The notes under the pieces were generated by a model. The model was not told where the DNA came from and ran no database searches. It saw only the letters and a program-made list of their open reading frames with translations. Source: Thermomicrobiales bacterium (GTDB taxonomy: Bacteria; Chloroflexota; Chloroflexia; Thermomicrobiales; UBA6265). From it: a DNA stretch of 45,665 nucleotides. This document shows positions 17,570 to 25,375 of this stretch, piece by piece. Position 1 is the stretch's first letter. The number at the start of each line of letters is the position of its first letter. The DNA is taken from contig JAMLHN010000033.1 of NCBI GenBank assembly GCA_023957115.1, positions 1 to 45,665 on the forward strand. Reading direction: 5' to 3'. A program made the position numbers and the translations under genes.

Positions 17570-17593
17570 ATACGCAACTCATGAGTTGCGTAT
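17570..17593. promoter_or_regulatory. Palindromic operator 2, perfect 24-bp dyad
   Basis: ATACGCAACTC-AT-GAGTTGCGTAT is perfectly symmetric over 24 bp. The half-site ATACGCAAC[C/T]C is the same as in operator 1. The CAAC/GTTG symmetry and size resemble sites of ArsR regulators paired with SRPBCC genes, such as the ArsR gene that follows. An ATG inside the palindrome (17581) opens the ArsR frame but is unlikely to be the real start. Confidence 0.7.
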
Positions 17594-17682
17594 TTTGCTC
17601 TACAAGGACGATCGATGCCTCAACGGTTGAGAAAACAACAGCCCAATCCGTACCGGAAGCCATGGGAGAAGCGAGTGAGCCG

Positions 17683-18108
17683 ATGATCACGGCGTCGATC
17701 CCTATCACGCCCAGTCCGAACGACATCTTCGTCGCGCTGGCCGATCCGACCCGACGCCGGATGATCGAGCAGCTCTCGGTGCTGGGACCGGTGACGATCT
17801 CTCAGCTTACCGAGGCGTTTCCGATCAGCCGGCAGGCGGTGACCAAGCATCTGGACACCCTGGCGGATGCAGGACTGGTCGAAACCGAGCGACGGGGCCG
17901 GGAACGGATCGTCACCTTTCGCCCGGAACCGCTCCGTGAGGCAACCGACTGGGTCACCACGGTCGAATCCCGCTGGGATCGTCGTCTCGCTGCACTGGCC
18001 CTGTTGCTGGCTGCCGAATCGGACGTGGCCGAAACCGCACAACCAACACCCGATCGCTCGGGTCGATTTGCAATGAACAAGAACAATGGAGAAGGAACCA
18101 CCCCATGA
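17683..18108 (+). CDS. ArsR family winged-helix regulator
   Basis: A 141-residue regulator if started at ATG 17683; ATG 17662 (seven more residues, closer purine signal) is also possible. The core FVALADPTRRRMIEQLSVLGPVTI, then SQLTEAFPISRQAVTKHLDTLADAGLVETERRG, is the ArsR winged helix of the type that partners SRPBCC proteins; no metal-binding cysteine motif is seen. Its TGA overlaps the ATG of the SRPBCC gene (ATGA), so the two form a coupled pair. Such regulators usually repress their own operon, and two matching palindromes lie upstream. Confidence 0.85.
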   Translation: MITASIPITPSPNDIFVALADPTRRRMIEQLSVLGPVTISQLTEAFPISRQAVTKHLDTLADAGLVETERRGRERIVTFRPEPLREATDWVTTVESRWDRRLAALALLLAAESDVAETAQPTPDRSGRFAMNKNNGEGTTP

Positions 18109-18563
18109 CCGAAACGATTCAGGACACCATCGAACGTTCCGTTGAGCTTCCCGTTGGACGGCAACGCGCCTGGGCGGCAATCACCACGCCCGAACAGATC
18201 TCTCAATGGTTCGAAGGCGTTTGGGAATTCGAGCTGCAACCGGGCGCGCCGATCCATTTCGATTTCGGGCCGGAATACGGGGTTCACCGAGGACGGGTCG
18301 AAGCGGTGGAGCCGATGGACCGAGTGGTCTACCTTTGGACCCATGAAGGCAAGGGCTGGGATGCCTCAATTTCGATCGACGATGTGCCGACCACACTGAT
18401 CGAATTCCGGTTGACCGATACCGCGGACGGCACTCGGCTGACTGTGGTGGAATCGGGCTTTGCCGCCCTGCCTGGCGACATTCGCGAGAACAGCCTGCGC
18501 GACAACACCCAGGGCTGGGAAGAGCAGATGGGCAACGTCCGCACCTACCTGGAGTCGCAATAA
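18105..18563 (+). CDS. SRPBCC / AHSA1-type ligand-binding protein
   Basis: A 152-residue protein of the START-like AHSA1 (activator of Hsp90 ATPase homologue 1-like) group. [20 protein letters not shown] then QISQWFEG is the typical opening, followed by strands with [16 protein letters not shown] and a C-terminal helix [19 protein letters not shown]. The fold encloses a hydrophobic pocket; ligands are mostly unknown. Translational coupling to the ArsR gene is a widely conserved arrangement, and the protein may sense or remove the inducer. Its stop is 7 nt before the heptamer array. Confidence 0.85.
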   Translation: MTETIQDTIERSVELPVGRQRAWAAITTPEQISQWFEGVWEFELQPGAPIHFDFGPEYGVHRGRVEAVEPMDRVVYLWTHEGKGWDASISIDDVPTTLIEFRLTDTADGTRLTVVESGFAALPGDIRENSLRDNTQGWEEQMGNVRTYLESQ

Positions 18564-18570
18564 CGTTTTA

Positions 18571-18783
18571 GCTGGGAGCTGGGAGCTGGGAGCTGGGAGC
18601 TGGGAGCTGGGAGCTGGGAGCTGGGGCTACAGGGCTGGGAGCTGGGAGCTGGGAGCTGGGAGAGGCTGGGAGCTGGGAGCTGGGAGCTGGGAGCTGGGAG
18701 CTGGGAGCTGGGGCTGGGAGCTGGGAGCTGGGAGCTGGGAGCTGGGAGCTGGGAGCTGGGGCTGGGGCTGGGAGCTGGGAGCT
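18571..18783. repeat. GGGAGCT heptamer tandem array (213 bp)
   Basis: About 30 GGG runs separated mostly by AGCT, giving a 7-bp period broken by a CTACAG insertion (about 18626-18633), an AGAG interruption (about 18660) and several GGGGCT variants. It fills the space between the SRPBCC gene and the convergent NlpC/P60 gene. The plus strand is G-rich, with GGG-N4 spacing that allows G-quadruplex folding. Because 7 is not a multiple of 3, the array reads as a GSWELGA or SSQLPAP peptide repeat in every frame; these are not genes. It ends in CCCAACTCCTAACTCCTCG, a degenerate form seen at other intergenic sites. Confidence 0.95.
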
Positions 18784-18822
18784 GAAAAATCTGCTCCTCA
18801 ATCCCAACTCCTAACTCCTCGT

Positions 18823-19486
18823 TTACCCGATGCGCACCGCGCCCCAGTAAGCGGGTCCGTGGCCACGACGAGTAGATGCTCGTCCGATCGTCACACCGGA
18901 CATTTCGTTTTCGGCATGGACGATCATGCCATCACCGATGTAAATCGCAGCGTGCGAGATACCGGCCCGGTAGGTGTTCTGGAAAAAGATCAGATCTTCG
19001 GCTACCGGTACCGTAGTCGACCCAGCTTCCGGCGGAATACGGTTGCGCTTCGACGGCATGGGAGATCCAGATGCCGGTCGCCAATCCGACCACATACTGG
19101 GTGAATCCCGAGCAATCGAACCCGCCCGGACCCGCGCCACCGGAAACATAGGGATAGCCAAGATAGGCCATGGCGATACTGACAATCGTCGGGCCCACGG
19201 CCGGAGCCGCCAGAATCTCGCCATAGGGCAATGCGTCCGGATCGACCGCTGCCGGCGCAAAGCCGAGCGCCTGCACGCCGTCGGCGCCACCGACGGGAAT
19301 AGATCGCGTTGGAGACATGTAGGACGGAGATCTGGAGGCGGAATCACTGGGGACCGGAGCGGTGAGATCGTTCGCGAACGCTGGAAGCGCGGAGGAGAGC
19401 AACAGGGTCGATCCTGCGGCTATGGCAACGATTGCACGACGCGCATGCTGCAACATGCCACGCCGCGCCTCGGCGCGGTACGCCAT
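18823..19486 (-). pseudogene. NlpC/P60 cell-wall hydrolase broken by a frameshift
   Basis: Two frames on the minus strand make one NlpC/P60 protein. The first (ATG 19486, AAGGAA upstream) gives a signal peptide ending ALPAFAND, a linker, and the start of the catalytic domain with YLGYPYVSGGAGPGGFDCSG (catalytic Cys, residue 125) up to [11 protein letters not shown]. The second frame continues [20 protein letters not shown], then [21 protein letters not shown] with the catalytic His, and ends YWGAVRIG. The shift lies at about 19030-19045 and is one extra base relative to an intact gene. The intact protein would cleave peptidoglycan stem peptides outside the cell. Sequencing error and genuine decay are both possible. 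Confidence 0.8.
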
Positions 19487-19923
19487 TCTTTGGGTTCCTT
19501 CCCTCTTCGTGGAGCAACGGTCCGGACGAAATACGGATCGACCGGTTGACCCCCGCGAGACCCCACGTTCTCAACGCCGACTGCAATCGCCCCCCGGCGA
19601 ATGCCAGCCTGCCGGCGTTTTCGATGTGATCCACAGCGTCGTTACGGCGCTCAGAACGCAACCAAATGACGACTGCAACGTCAAATCATTACGTTCGAAC
19701 CGAAGCTGTGTGGCTGGCATCGTAGCATGCGACAACATCGCTGGACAAGGCCGCCATCCAGATTCGTGAATTCCTTCACAGATACATTTCAGCTCGGGGC
19801 ACACGCCCCCGTATTCCCGGCCCGGGTAACCTGGGCCGGTACAGTACAATCGGGGTCAGGTCGGACCTGCCGTTTGGGATGCCAATCCGGGCGATGCGGC
19901 AGCGATCAGGGAGGCGAAAACGG
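19487..19923. other. Intergenic region between divergent NlpC/P60 and VOC genes
   Basis: A 437-base gap that should contain promoters for both flanking genes. No conserved gene, strong hairpin or repeat-family member was recognised; the VOC-gene binding site GGGAGG is at its right end. Confidence 0.4.
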
Positions 19924-20859
19924 ATGGCGTACCGGTTCATGCTGGAGACTCCGCTGGCGTACGCGTCGGAAGCGGAAATCGCCATAACCAAAGCACCGGC
20001 GACGCAGATCGTCACGAATCGAGCCTCGTTTGCCGACGGCTACGATGAGCCACGCACCGCGCTGACGGTCTCCGCTCCCGATCTGCAGGTGATCGACGTC
20101 CTCTACGCCTGGTACAACAGCCTCGATCCCCAGCCCAGCATTCGGTTCGTCTTTTATGGCGGTCGCCGGGTCGAGCTGGCCGATCACGACGCCGCCTCAT
20201 TGATTGCCGGGATCCGGCGGGATCAACCGTGGGTGGAGCGCTCGATCCCCAAGATCGGCGAGCATATCCCTCAACCCTGGGTTGGGCCGGAAGCCAGCCG
20301 GGGCGCGGCCATCGTCAATGCTGCTATCGCGGGAGATAGGGAAACCTTCATGGAAGAATCGGTCGTCATTGTCGAAGAACCCCATGTCGTCATCGAATCG
20401 GTCAACTATCTGGCCATCAATGTTGCCGAGCTGGCCAAAGCCGAGTCGTTCTACGCAGATTTGTTCGGTCTGGCGGTCGTTGCGCGGACCAAGTCAGACG
20501 ACCAGGGCAGCTACCGGCTCCTCTCGCCCGATTACGATCACGCCGAAGCGTTGATGACCGGCGAAGAGGCGGACGATTCCTTCATGCGCAACGGCGCGCT
20601 GCTCATCGCGCTCCATCGCGTGGGGCGCGGGGCACGGATCGATCGTGTGTTGATCGACCGGGTTTCGGTGCGGGTCGACGCCGAGAGCTTCAATCGCCTG
20701 CGCGGTCAGGTGCTGATGCGCAACTATGAGTACCTGGGTGGAGGCGATACCTACTTCTCGTTCCGCGATCCGTACGGTGTGCCCTGGGAGATTGCCATGG
20801 CCGGCGCGTTGCCCGAGGTGATCTACACCACCCTGAGCGAAGCACTCGCCGATGCTTGA
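19924..20859 (+). CDS. VOC (glyoxalase/bleomycin-resistance) fold protein with an N-terminal extension
   Basis: A 311-residue protein. ATG 19924 follows GGGAGG; an upstream ATG at 19879 lacks one. The C-terminal half (about residues 150-300) is a vicinal-oxygen-chelate domain: VNYLAINVAELAKAESFYAD, LFGLAVVART, and the closing GDTYFSFRDPYGVPWEIA. The first ~145 residues are not recognised; they include LDPQPSIRFVFYGGRRVELA and a Trp-rich stretch around QPWVER. The enzyme class (dioxygenase, isomerase, resistance or none) cannot be chosen. Its end overlaps the next gene by 8 nt. Confidence 0.7.
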   Translation: MAYRFMLETPLAYASEAEIAITKAPATQIVTNRASFADGYDEPRTALTVSAPDLQVIDVLYAWYNSLDPQPSIRFVFYGGRRVELADHDAASLIAGIRRDQPWVERSIPKIGEHIPQPWVGPEASRGAAIVNAAIAGDRETFMEESVVIVEEPHVVIESVNYLAINVAELAKAESFYADLFGLAVVARTKSDDQGSYRLLSPDYDHAEALMTGEEADDSFMRNGALLIALHRVGRGARIDRVLIDRVSVRVDAESFNRLRGQVLMRNYEYLGGGDTYFSFRDPYGVPWEIAMAGALPEVIYTTLSEALADA

Positions 20860-21277
20860 TGACTATCAGGATCTGATCGACGAGCTGCTGGGTACTCCGG
20901 CGCTCATCCGTACGCTTTTTGCAACAGCCGGCGGGACACTACCGGAAGAATCGGTTGCCGCGGTATCCGCATTGCATGAACGTGACACGATCGTGCTCGA
21001 TCGGCTCCAGCGGTTGACCCGCGAGCCCTCCGCGCCCTATTTCAAGACCTTGCCGCCGCTGGATGCCGCCATTGCCGCCGCGCCGATTCCGGACGATCCC
21101 AGCGATCTACTCGGATCGTTCGATACCGCCCGGGGCGATCTGGTTTCGTTGCTGATGAACCTCACGTTGAAAGACTGGGAACGCATCGCCACCGACGATG
21201 TGGAAGGCGAAATCTCCCTGGCCGAGGAAGTCGAGCGTCACGTCGAGTTCGACGAAGCCATCCGCGCCCGGCTGTAG
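20852..21277 (+). CDS. DinB-like small helical protein
   Basis: A 141-residue, mainly helical protein whose ATG lies inside the end of the VOC gene, so the two are probably co-translated. The C-terminal pattern of Arg, a run of hydrophobic residues, LTLKDWERIATDDVEG, SLAEEVERHVEFDEAI is like DinB/YfiT-type four-helix proteins, which often act as thiol-dependent transferases. The usual three-histidine metal site is not clear: one His is seen near the C-terminus and another near residue 42. Assignment is by pattern only. Confidence 0.5.
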   Translation: MLDDYQDLIDELLGTPALIRTLFATAGGTLPEESVAAVSALHERDTIVLDRLQRLTREPSAPYFKTLPPLDAAIAAAPIPDDPSDLLGSFDTARGDLVSLLMNLTLKDWERIATDDVEGEISLAEEVERHVEFDEAIRARL

Positions 21278-21418
21278 CCAGCCAGGATTGATCGTCCCCC
21301 TCGAATGCTCCGCCATTTTGGCATCCATAAGGTTGCCAGAGGTGGTAGAGTATTTGGTGTAATGACCCGGTCCACAGTTTCGGCTGGCGGTGCCGGGTCT
21401 TCCGTTGCCTCGGGCGTC

Positions 21419-22387
21419 ATGAATTCTTACAACAAGCCCTATCTCGAAACCAATCAGCTACTTGACTTGCTTGAGTCTCGAGGAATCTCCCTCAGCGATC
21501 GCGCTGAGGGAGCATCAGATCTGCGGCGCCTTGGCTACTATCGCCTGAGCGCCTACTGGTATCCCTTTCGACAACGACTTCCGGGACACACTGAAGGTAA
21601 AGACATCCCCGGCGACAATGTGATTGGCGGGTACGCATTAAAGGACTTTGTCGACCTTTGTGATTTTGATGCGGTTCTGCGCAATATCATCTTGGCTGCC
21701 ATCGAACCCTTCGAGACATCGACGCGGGCTTTGGTCGCGGATCAGGTGGGCCGGCGAGGGGCCTTCACGTACATTGACAAAGCCTACTGGGGAACTGCAG
21801 CAGATATTGCAGCCAAAGGGAATTCGGGGCTAACACAGTACGAGTTCTTCTGCCAAAAGCAGAGCGACCAACTTCTGGGCTCAAAAGAAACGTTCGCCAC
21901 TCATTTTCGGAAGCGCTACGCTGGGCCGTTGCCAATATGGGCGGCGGTCGAACTTTGGGACTTCGGTATGCTGTCCCGGTTCTACGAGATTATGGCTCCG
22001 GACGATCGACACGCGATAGCAACTCGATATGGACTAACGGCAGCGTCCACATTCCAGGGATGGTTGGTTTCGCTGAATGACCTTCGCAATTTCTGTGCAC
22101 ACCACAGCCGGTTGAACCGACGTCATTTTCCGAATCTCCCACGTATTCCAGGGAACATTCCAGCATTTCGTGATATTCGAAGAGTTCAGGACCGGGATCC
22201 GCACCGGCTTTATTCTCTCCTCTGCGTTCTTGCCTATGTCCTCCTGCAACTGAACCGTCCAAATCACTGGCAGGCGGTGGTCGTGCAGCACTTCACGATA
22301 CCCCCTGCCAGCTCCTGCTTTCACCTGAAGGATTACGGAATTCCTCAGAATTGGTTGCACTCGCCCCTGTGGTCGACCGGGAAATAG
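21419..22387 (+). CDS. Abi_2 (AbiD/AbiF-like) HEPN abortive-infection protein
   Basis: A 322-residue protein of the Abi_2 family (PF07751), implicated in phage abortive infection. It opens NKPYLETNQLLDLLESRGIS and has LRRLGYYRLSAYWYPFR, the family signature, near residue 36. SLNDLRNFCAHHSRLNRR near 218 contains the HEPN ribonuclease motif RN-x4-H (R223, H228). ATG 21419 fits the family N-terminus; an ATG at 21362 would add 19 residues and neither has a strong binding site. The gene is visibly richer in A and T than its neighbours and uses rarer codons such as TTG, CGA and AAT more often, suggesting acquisition by transfer. It stands alone, with no antitoxin beside it. Confidence 0.85.
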   Translation: MNSYNKPYLETNQLLDLLESRGISLSDRAEGASDLRRLGYYRLSAYWYPFRQRLPGHTEGKDIPGDNVIGGYALKDFVDLCDFDAVLRNIILAAIEPFETSTRALVADQVGRRGAFTYIDKAYWGTAADIAAKGNSGLTQYEFFCQKQSDQLLGSKETFATHFRKRYAGPLPIWAAVELWDFGMLSRFYEIMAPDDRHAIATRYGLTAASTFQGWLVSLNDLRNFCAHHSRLNRRHFPNLPRIPGNIPAFRDIRRVQDRDPHRLYSLLCVLAYVLLQLNRPNHWQAVVVQHFTIPPASSCFHLKDYGIPQNWLHSPLWSTGK

Positions 22388-22490
22388 TCGACGCTGGGCC
22401 GCCCACCCAGGTCGTGCCAGCGGATATTCCGGCACAATGCTCAGAACAGATCGGTTCTGGTCATGCGCAGTAAAGGTATTGAATCCATAG

Positions 22491-23480
22491 ATGATGGAGA
22501 AGACACATTCGCCACGCACCGTCGTCATTGCCCAATGGCAGGCGATCGAAGCATTTCATCAGGCATTGACGACCCCGGCCACGTACCTGATCGCGCCCAC
22601 GGCGCGTGACGAAGATGTCGTCCCCCTGTTGCCGGGGGCCGATGTCATCGTCACGGGTACGTTCACACGGGCCATGGCGAACGCGGCCGATTCGCTCCGG
22701 CTCATCCAGACACCTGGGGCTGGAGTCAACGGCATCGACTTCGCCGCACTTTCGAAGCAGACCACTGTTTGTAATGTCTATGGACACGAGCGTGGCATCG
22801 CCGAATACATCTTCACCACGATGGCCATGCTCAATCGTGACTATCTGGGCATGGACCGGCGGCTGCGCGCAGGCGACTGGCGCGATCATCTGGGGATGCC
22901 GCTTCCCGAGCTGCAGGGCAAAACCATCGTCATCGTTGGCCTCGGACGGATCGGCGCCGAAACCGCCCGCTGGGCCCGCTTCATGGAGATGAACGTCATT
23001 GGGGTGGCGCGGAACCCCGCGCCGGGCAGCGCCCGTACCTCCGGTATCGACCGGATCGCCGGCATCGAATCGCTGCGCAGTGTCCTTCCCGAGGCCGATT
23101 TTGTCGCGCTTTCGGTTCCGCTCACGCCAGAAACGACCGGGTTGATCGGCCCAGACGAGCTTGCGGCCATGAAGCCGAACGCCTATCTGATCAATGTTGC
23201 CCGGGGCGAGGTGGTGGATGAAGCCGCGCTCTACACCGCCCTGCGGGATCGCACCATCGCTGGCGCGGCAATCGATACCTGGTACCGCTACCCAGTGGAC
23301 GACCAGCCCACCCCACCATCGGCCTACCCATTCCACGAGCTTTCGAATGTCGTCATGACCCCGCACATCGCGGGCGCCACTGAGAACACCTTCTTCTATC
23401 GATGGGCAACCATCAACGAAAACCTGCGCCGTCTCTGGGATGGTGAACCGCTGCGCAATCCCGTCATCCGCCCCGAGTAG
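22491..23480 (+). CDS. D-2-hydroxyacid dehydrogenase family NAD-binding protein
   Basis: A 329-residue oxidoreductase of the D-2-hydroxyacid dehydrogenase family. The catalytic-domain segment TPGAGVNGIDFAAL is followed by the Rossmann motif IVGLGRIGAETARWARFM (about residues 147-164), INVARGEVVDEAALYTAL with the substrate-binding Arg, and MTPHIAGATENTF with the catalytic His. Members reduce 2-keto acids or oxidise 2-hydroxy acids with NAD(P). Two consecutive ATG codons (22491, 22494) start the frame without a strong binding site. The gene is monocistronic, so the substrate is open. Confidence 0.88.
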   Translation: MMEKTHSPRTVVIAQWQAIEAFHQALTTPATYLIAPTARDEDVVPLLPGADVIVTGTFTRAMANAADSLRLIQTPGAGVNGIDFAALSKQTTVCNVYGHERGIAEYIFTTMAMLNRDYLGMDRRLRAGDWRDHLGMPLPELQGKTIVIVGLGRIGAETARWARFMEMNVIGVARNPAPGSARTSGIDRIAGIESLRSVLPEADFVALSVPLTPETTGLIGPDELAAMKPNAYLINVARGEVVDEAALYTALRDRTIAGAAIDTWYRYPVDDQPTPPSAYPFHELSNVVMTPHIAGATENTFFYRWATINENLRRLWDGEPLRNPVIRPE

Positions 23481-23490
23481 AGCGAAAAGT

Positions 23491-23718
23491 GAGGAGCTGG
23501 GATTTAGAGTAGGGCCCGAAACGCAAGCGACGGGGCCTCATCCCAGCGATCGGAGCGCAGGCCGAGAACGGCGCACCCTGGCAGACCGGCAACTGGCGCT
23601 CCATGCCCAGTTCCAGCGGGATTTCACGTGTCTGACCCTGCGGCTTGAGCCCAGACCGTCGCAGGACCCAGGGCTCAGGACGCAGGACTCCGTTTCGAAC
23701 ACGCCCGAACTCCCAACG
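23491..23718. repeat. Mosaic intergenic repeat with heptamer ends
   Basis: The gap between the dehydrogenase and the next gene starts with GAGGAGCTGGGATTTAGAG and ends with AACTCCCAACGCCTCACTCC. Inside are CAGGACCCAGGGCTCAGGACG (about 23661-23681), near-repeats of a CAGGACC-like heptamer, and TTTCGAACACGCC, the end motif of the element at 12423. The same modules, partly inverted, occur at 35921-36116. No gene is present. Confidence 0.55.
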
Positions 23719-23720
23719 CC

Positions 23721-24107
23721 TCACTCCTCATCTGAATCGAACGCATCGGCGGATTCGTTGAGCAGATTCGCGAGGGAACGCTCGCTGGCAATCAGTGCGT
23801 GAAAGGTCTCGAGGACGTCCGGTGTGTTCAACGCGGCTTCGTCATGGGGGACCGCAGGCAGATCGCGGTAGCCCACCATCTCTCCGGCCAGTGCTTCCAA
23901 ATACCCGGACACATCGCGCATCCGGCCAGCCAGACGCTCATTCGCGATCAGCTCCTCGCTGGCCGCGGCATCGCTGGTATCGAGTGAACGTTGATGGAGC
24001 TCGAGATTGCGCGCCATGATGCTCAGCAGATCGGCCATCCGGGCCGGAATTTCGGACCCCGCCGCCAGGCCCATGCCACACGTCCACTCCTGATCTGAAT
24101 CGCTCAT
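23721..24107 (-). CDS. Small helical protein of unknown function
   Basis: A 128-residue acidic protein. ATG 24107 follows GGGAGGGG. It is predicted almost entirely helical (ARMADLLSIMARNLELHQRS, SEELIANERLAGRMRDVSGY, VLETFHALIASERSLANLLN), consistent with a small helical bundle. There is no signal peptide, membrane segment or known motif. It lies 58 nt downstream of the iron-permease-like gene in the same direction and could be co-transcribed. The start is firm, the function unknown. Confidence 0.6.
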   Translation of the reverse strand: MSDSDQEWTCGMGLAAGSEIPARMADLLSIMARNLELHQRSLDTSDAAASEELIANERLAGRMRDVSGYLEALAGEMVGYRDLPAVPHDEAALNTPDVLETFHALIASERSLANLLNESADAFDSDEE

Positions 24108-24165
24108 ATCCCCTCCCGTGCAACTGCATATGCCTGGGATGCATGATGCCATGAATCCCAGCCGG

Positions 24166-24546
24166 TCAGGAGAGCCGGCCAGGCTCACCTGCCTTCGATT
24201 TGGCAAGTTGGGTGTACTTCGCCTTCAGCTCGCGCAGTTCTCGATCCGTATCGTCCTCCGCCTCCATCAGTGTATTGTCAGCGGCTGCGATCGCATTCAG
24301 CAGCTCGTCGAGCTTCAGATGCAGCGCTTCGGAATCACGGTTCTGGGTATTCTGGATCAGGAAGACCATTAGAAAGGTCACGATGGTGGTGCCGGTGTTG
24401 ATGAAGAGCTGCCAGGTCTCAGAGAAGTGAAAAACCGGCCCGGATACCGCCCAGATGACGATCAAGCCAGCGGCAACCAGGAAGGTGGCGTAGTGGCCAC
24501 TGATCGCCGAGGCGCGTTTGGCGATGGTGGCGAAACGATCGGACAT
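24166..24546 (-). CDS. Low-affinity iron permease family membrane protein
   Basis: A 126-residue protein of the low-affinity iron permease family (PF04120). Two membrane helices (YATFLVAAGLIVIWAVSG and WQLFINTGTTIVTFLMVFLI) are followed by the signature IQNTQNRDSEALHLKLDELL and a charged coiled tail. ATG 24546 follows AGGAG at normal spacing. Despite the family name, bacterial members have no proven transport activity. It is divergent from the following hypothetical gene. Confidence 0.8.
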   Translation of the reverse strand: MSDRFATIAKRASAISGHYATFLVAAGLIVIWAVSGPVFHFSETWQLFINTGTTIVTFLMVFLIQNTQNRDSEALHLKLDELLNAIAAADNTLMEAEDDTDRELRELKAKYTQLAKSKAGEPGRLS

Positions 24547-24647
24547 GCAGAGGCTCCTTGTGTGAACGGGCGCACGCACGCACACTACGTGAACAGTATG
24601 GGGACCGGGCCGGTTCGAGAAATTCCGGCAGCACCCTGGGAGGAAGC

Positions 24648-25169
24648 ATGGCGTTCAATGTGAAAAAACGGGGCAAGCTTACCTACTACTCCGAAGGAGA
24701 ACGCCCCGTCCTGTCGGCGCTGGTGACCGAAGAACAACCCGATGGCGATCTGAAGATCTATTTCGCCGGGCTCACCGGTGGGTACTCGGCCAAGCATGTG
24801 CTCGGACTCGATGAGCTGGTCACCATGGACCCGCACCGGGAGATTCCACTGGTCTTCAAATGCTGGGAGAAGTGGGTGGTCGACGCCGGAATCTGCACCT
24901 CATTGCAGGAGATCGACTTCATCGAAGTGCATGCGTTCGGCTGCCAGCCGAAAAGTCCCAACCCGCTGGTCGACCCACTCGGCTATGCGGCCGAACAGGA
25001 CCGCTTGCGCAAAGCCTATGCCGAAGCGTATGCGTCCTTCTTCGCCGATAACCTGCCCGATAACGGCGTACCCTGCCGGTTCACCGTTCACCTCACCGAC
25101 GTGCCCGACACCGCGGCATCGTATGAGTTCTATTCGACGGCGTTGTATCAAAAGGCGCTACAAAAGTAG
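24648..25169 (+). CDS. Conserved-looking protein of unknown function
   Basis: A 173-residue soluble protein. ATG 24648 follows GGGAGG, a good site. It starts with a basic, strand-forming segment (FNVKKRGKLTYYSEGERP) and has a central part rich in aromatic and charged residues (LVFKCWEKWVVDAGICTSLQ, IDFIEVHAFGCQPKSP). No known motif, signal or membrane segment is visible. Codon use matches the neighbours. It is divergent from the iron-permease-like gene. Confidence 0.6.
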   Translation: MAFNVKKRGKLTYYSEGERPVLSALVTEEQPDGDLKIYFAGLTGGYSAKHVLGLDELVTMDPHREIPLVFKCWEKWVVDAGICTSLQEIDFIEVHAFGCQPKSPNPLVDPLGYAAEQDRLRKAYAEAYASFFADNLPDNGVPCRFTVHLTDVPDTAASYEFYSTALYQKALQK

Positions 25170-25195
25170 CGACGTCGGGTTCGATCCAGTTTGTG

Positions 25196-25252
25196 GGAGC
25201 CGCCGGCCCCGTGCCGGCAGTGGTGCTTTGCTGGCACAGGACCGGCAGCTAC
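25196..25252. repeat. GTAGCCGCCGGC-type hairpin, diverged copy
   Basis: A 20-bp imperfect stem (25196-25215 with 25233-25252, four mismatches) around a 17-nt loop, with the same core as the element at 143-300 (GCCGGCCC, GTGCC). The outer inverted ends are not seen. It lies just after the hypothetical gene and before the GntR promoter; it could act as a transcript-end hairpin. Confidence 0.65.
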
Positions 25253-25281
25253 GTTCTATCTCACGAAGGCAGACAACGCGC

Positions 25282-25310
25282 TTGACAGTCCGGAGACGGT
25301 CGCCTAGATT
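25282..25310 (+). promoter_or_regulatory. Sigma-70-type promoter of the amino-sugar locus regulator
   Basis: TTGACA (25282-25287), a 17-nt spacer and TAGATT (25305-25310) make a near-consensus promoter, the clearest in the window. The operator-like box follows a few bases downstream of the -10 element, in the right place for repression. Confidence 0.75.
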
Positions 25311-25314
25311 TCAA

Positions 25315-25328
25315 GTGGTATAGACAAC
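25315..25328. promoter_or_regulatory. NagR/DasR-like GntR operator
   Basis: GTGGTATAGACAAC resembles the TGGTCTAGACCA / TGGTATAGATCA boxes bound by DasR and NagR regulators of amino-sugar genes. It overlaps the expected transcription start and lies 48 nt before the GntR gene, so autorepression relieved by a phosphorylated amino sugar is likely. Confidence 0.65.
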
Positions 25329-25375
25329 ACGACAACAGGACGACAAGTGATCTCGAGCGAATCTGCTGGCTGGAC

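Noticed and set aside
17581..17661. Upstream ATG starts for the ArsR gene
   Set aside because: The ATG at 17581 is inside the operator palindrome; the added residues do not resemble ArsR proteins.
18460..19104. Open frame across the heptamer array encoding GSWELGA repeats, and its minus-strand SSQLPAP counterpart
   Set aside because: A 7-bp repeat stays open in all frames; no start signal or family features, and it overlaps real genes on both sides.
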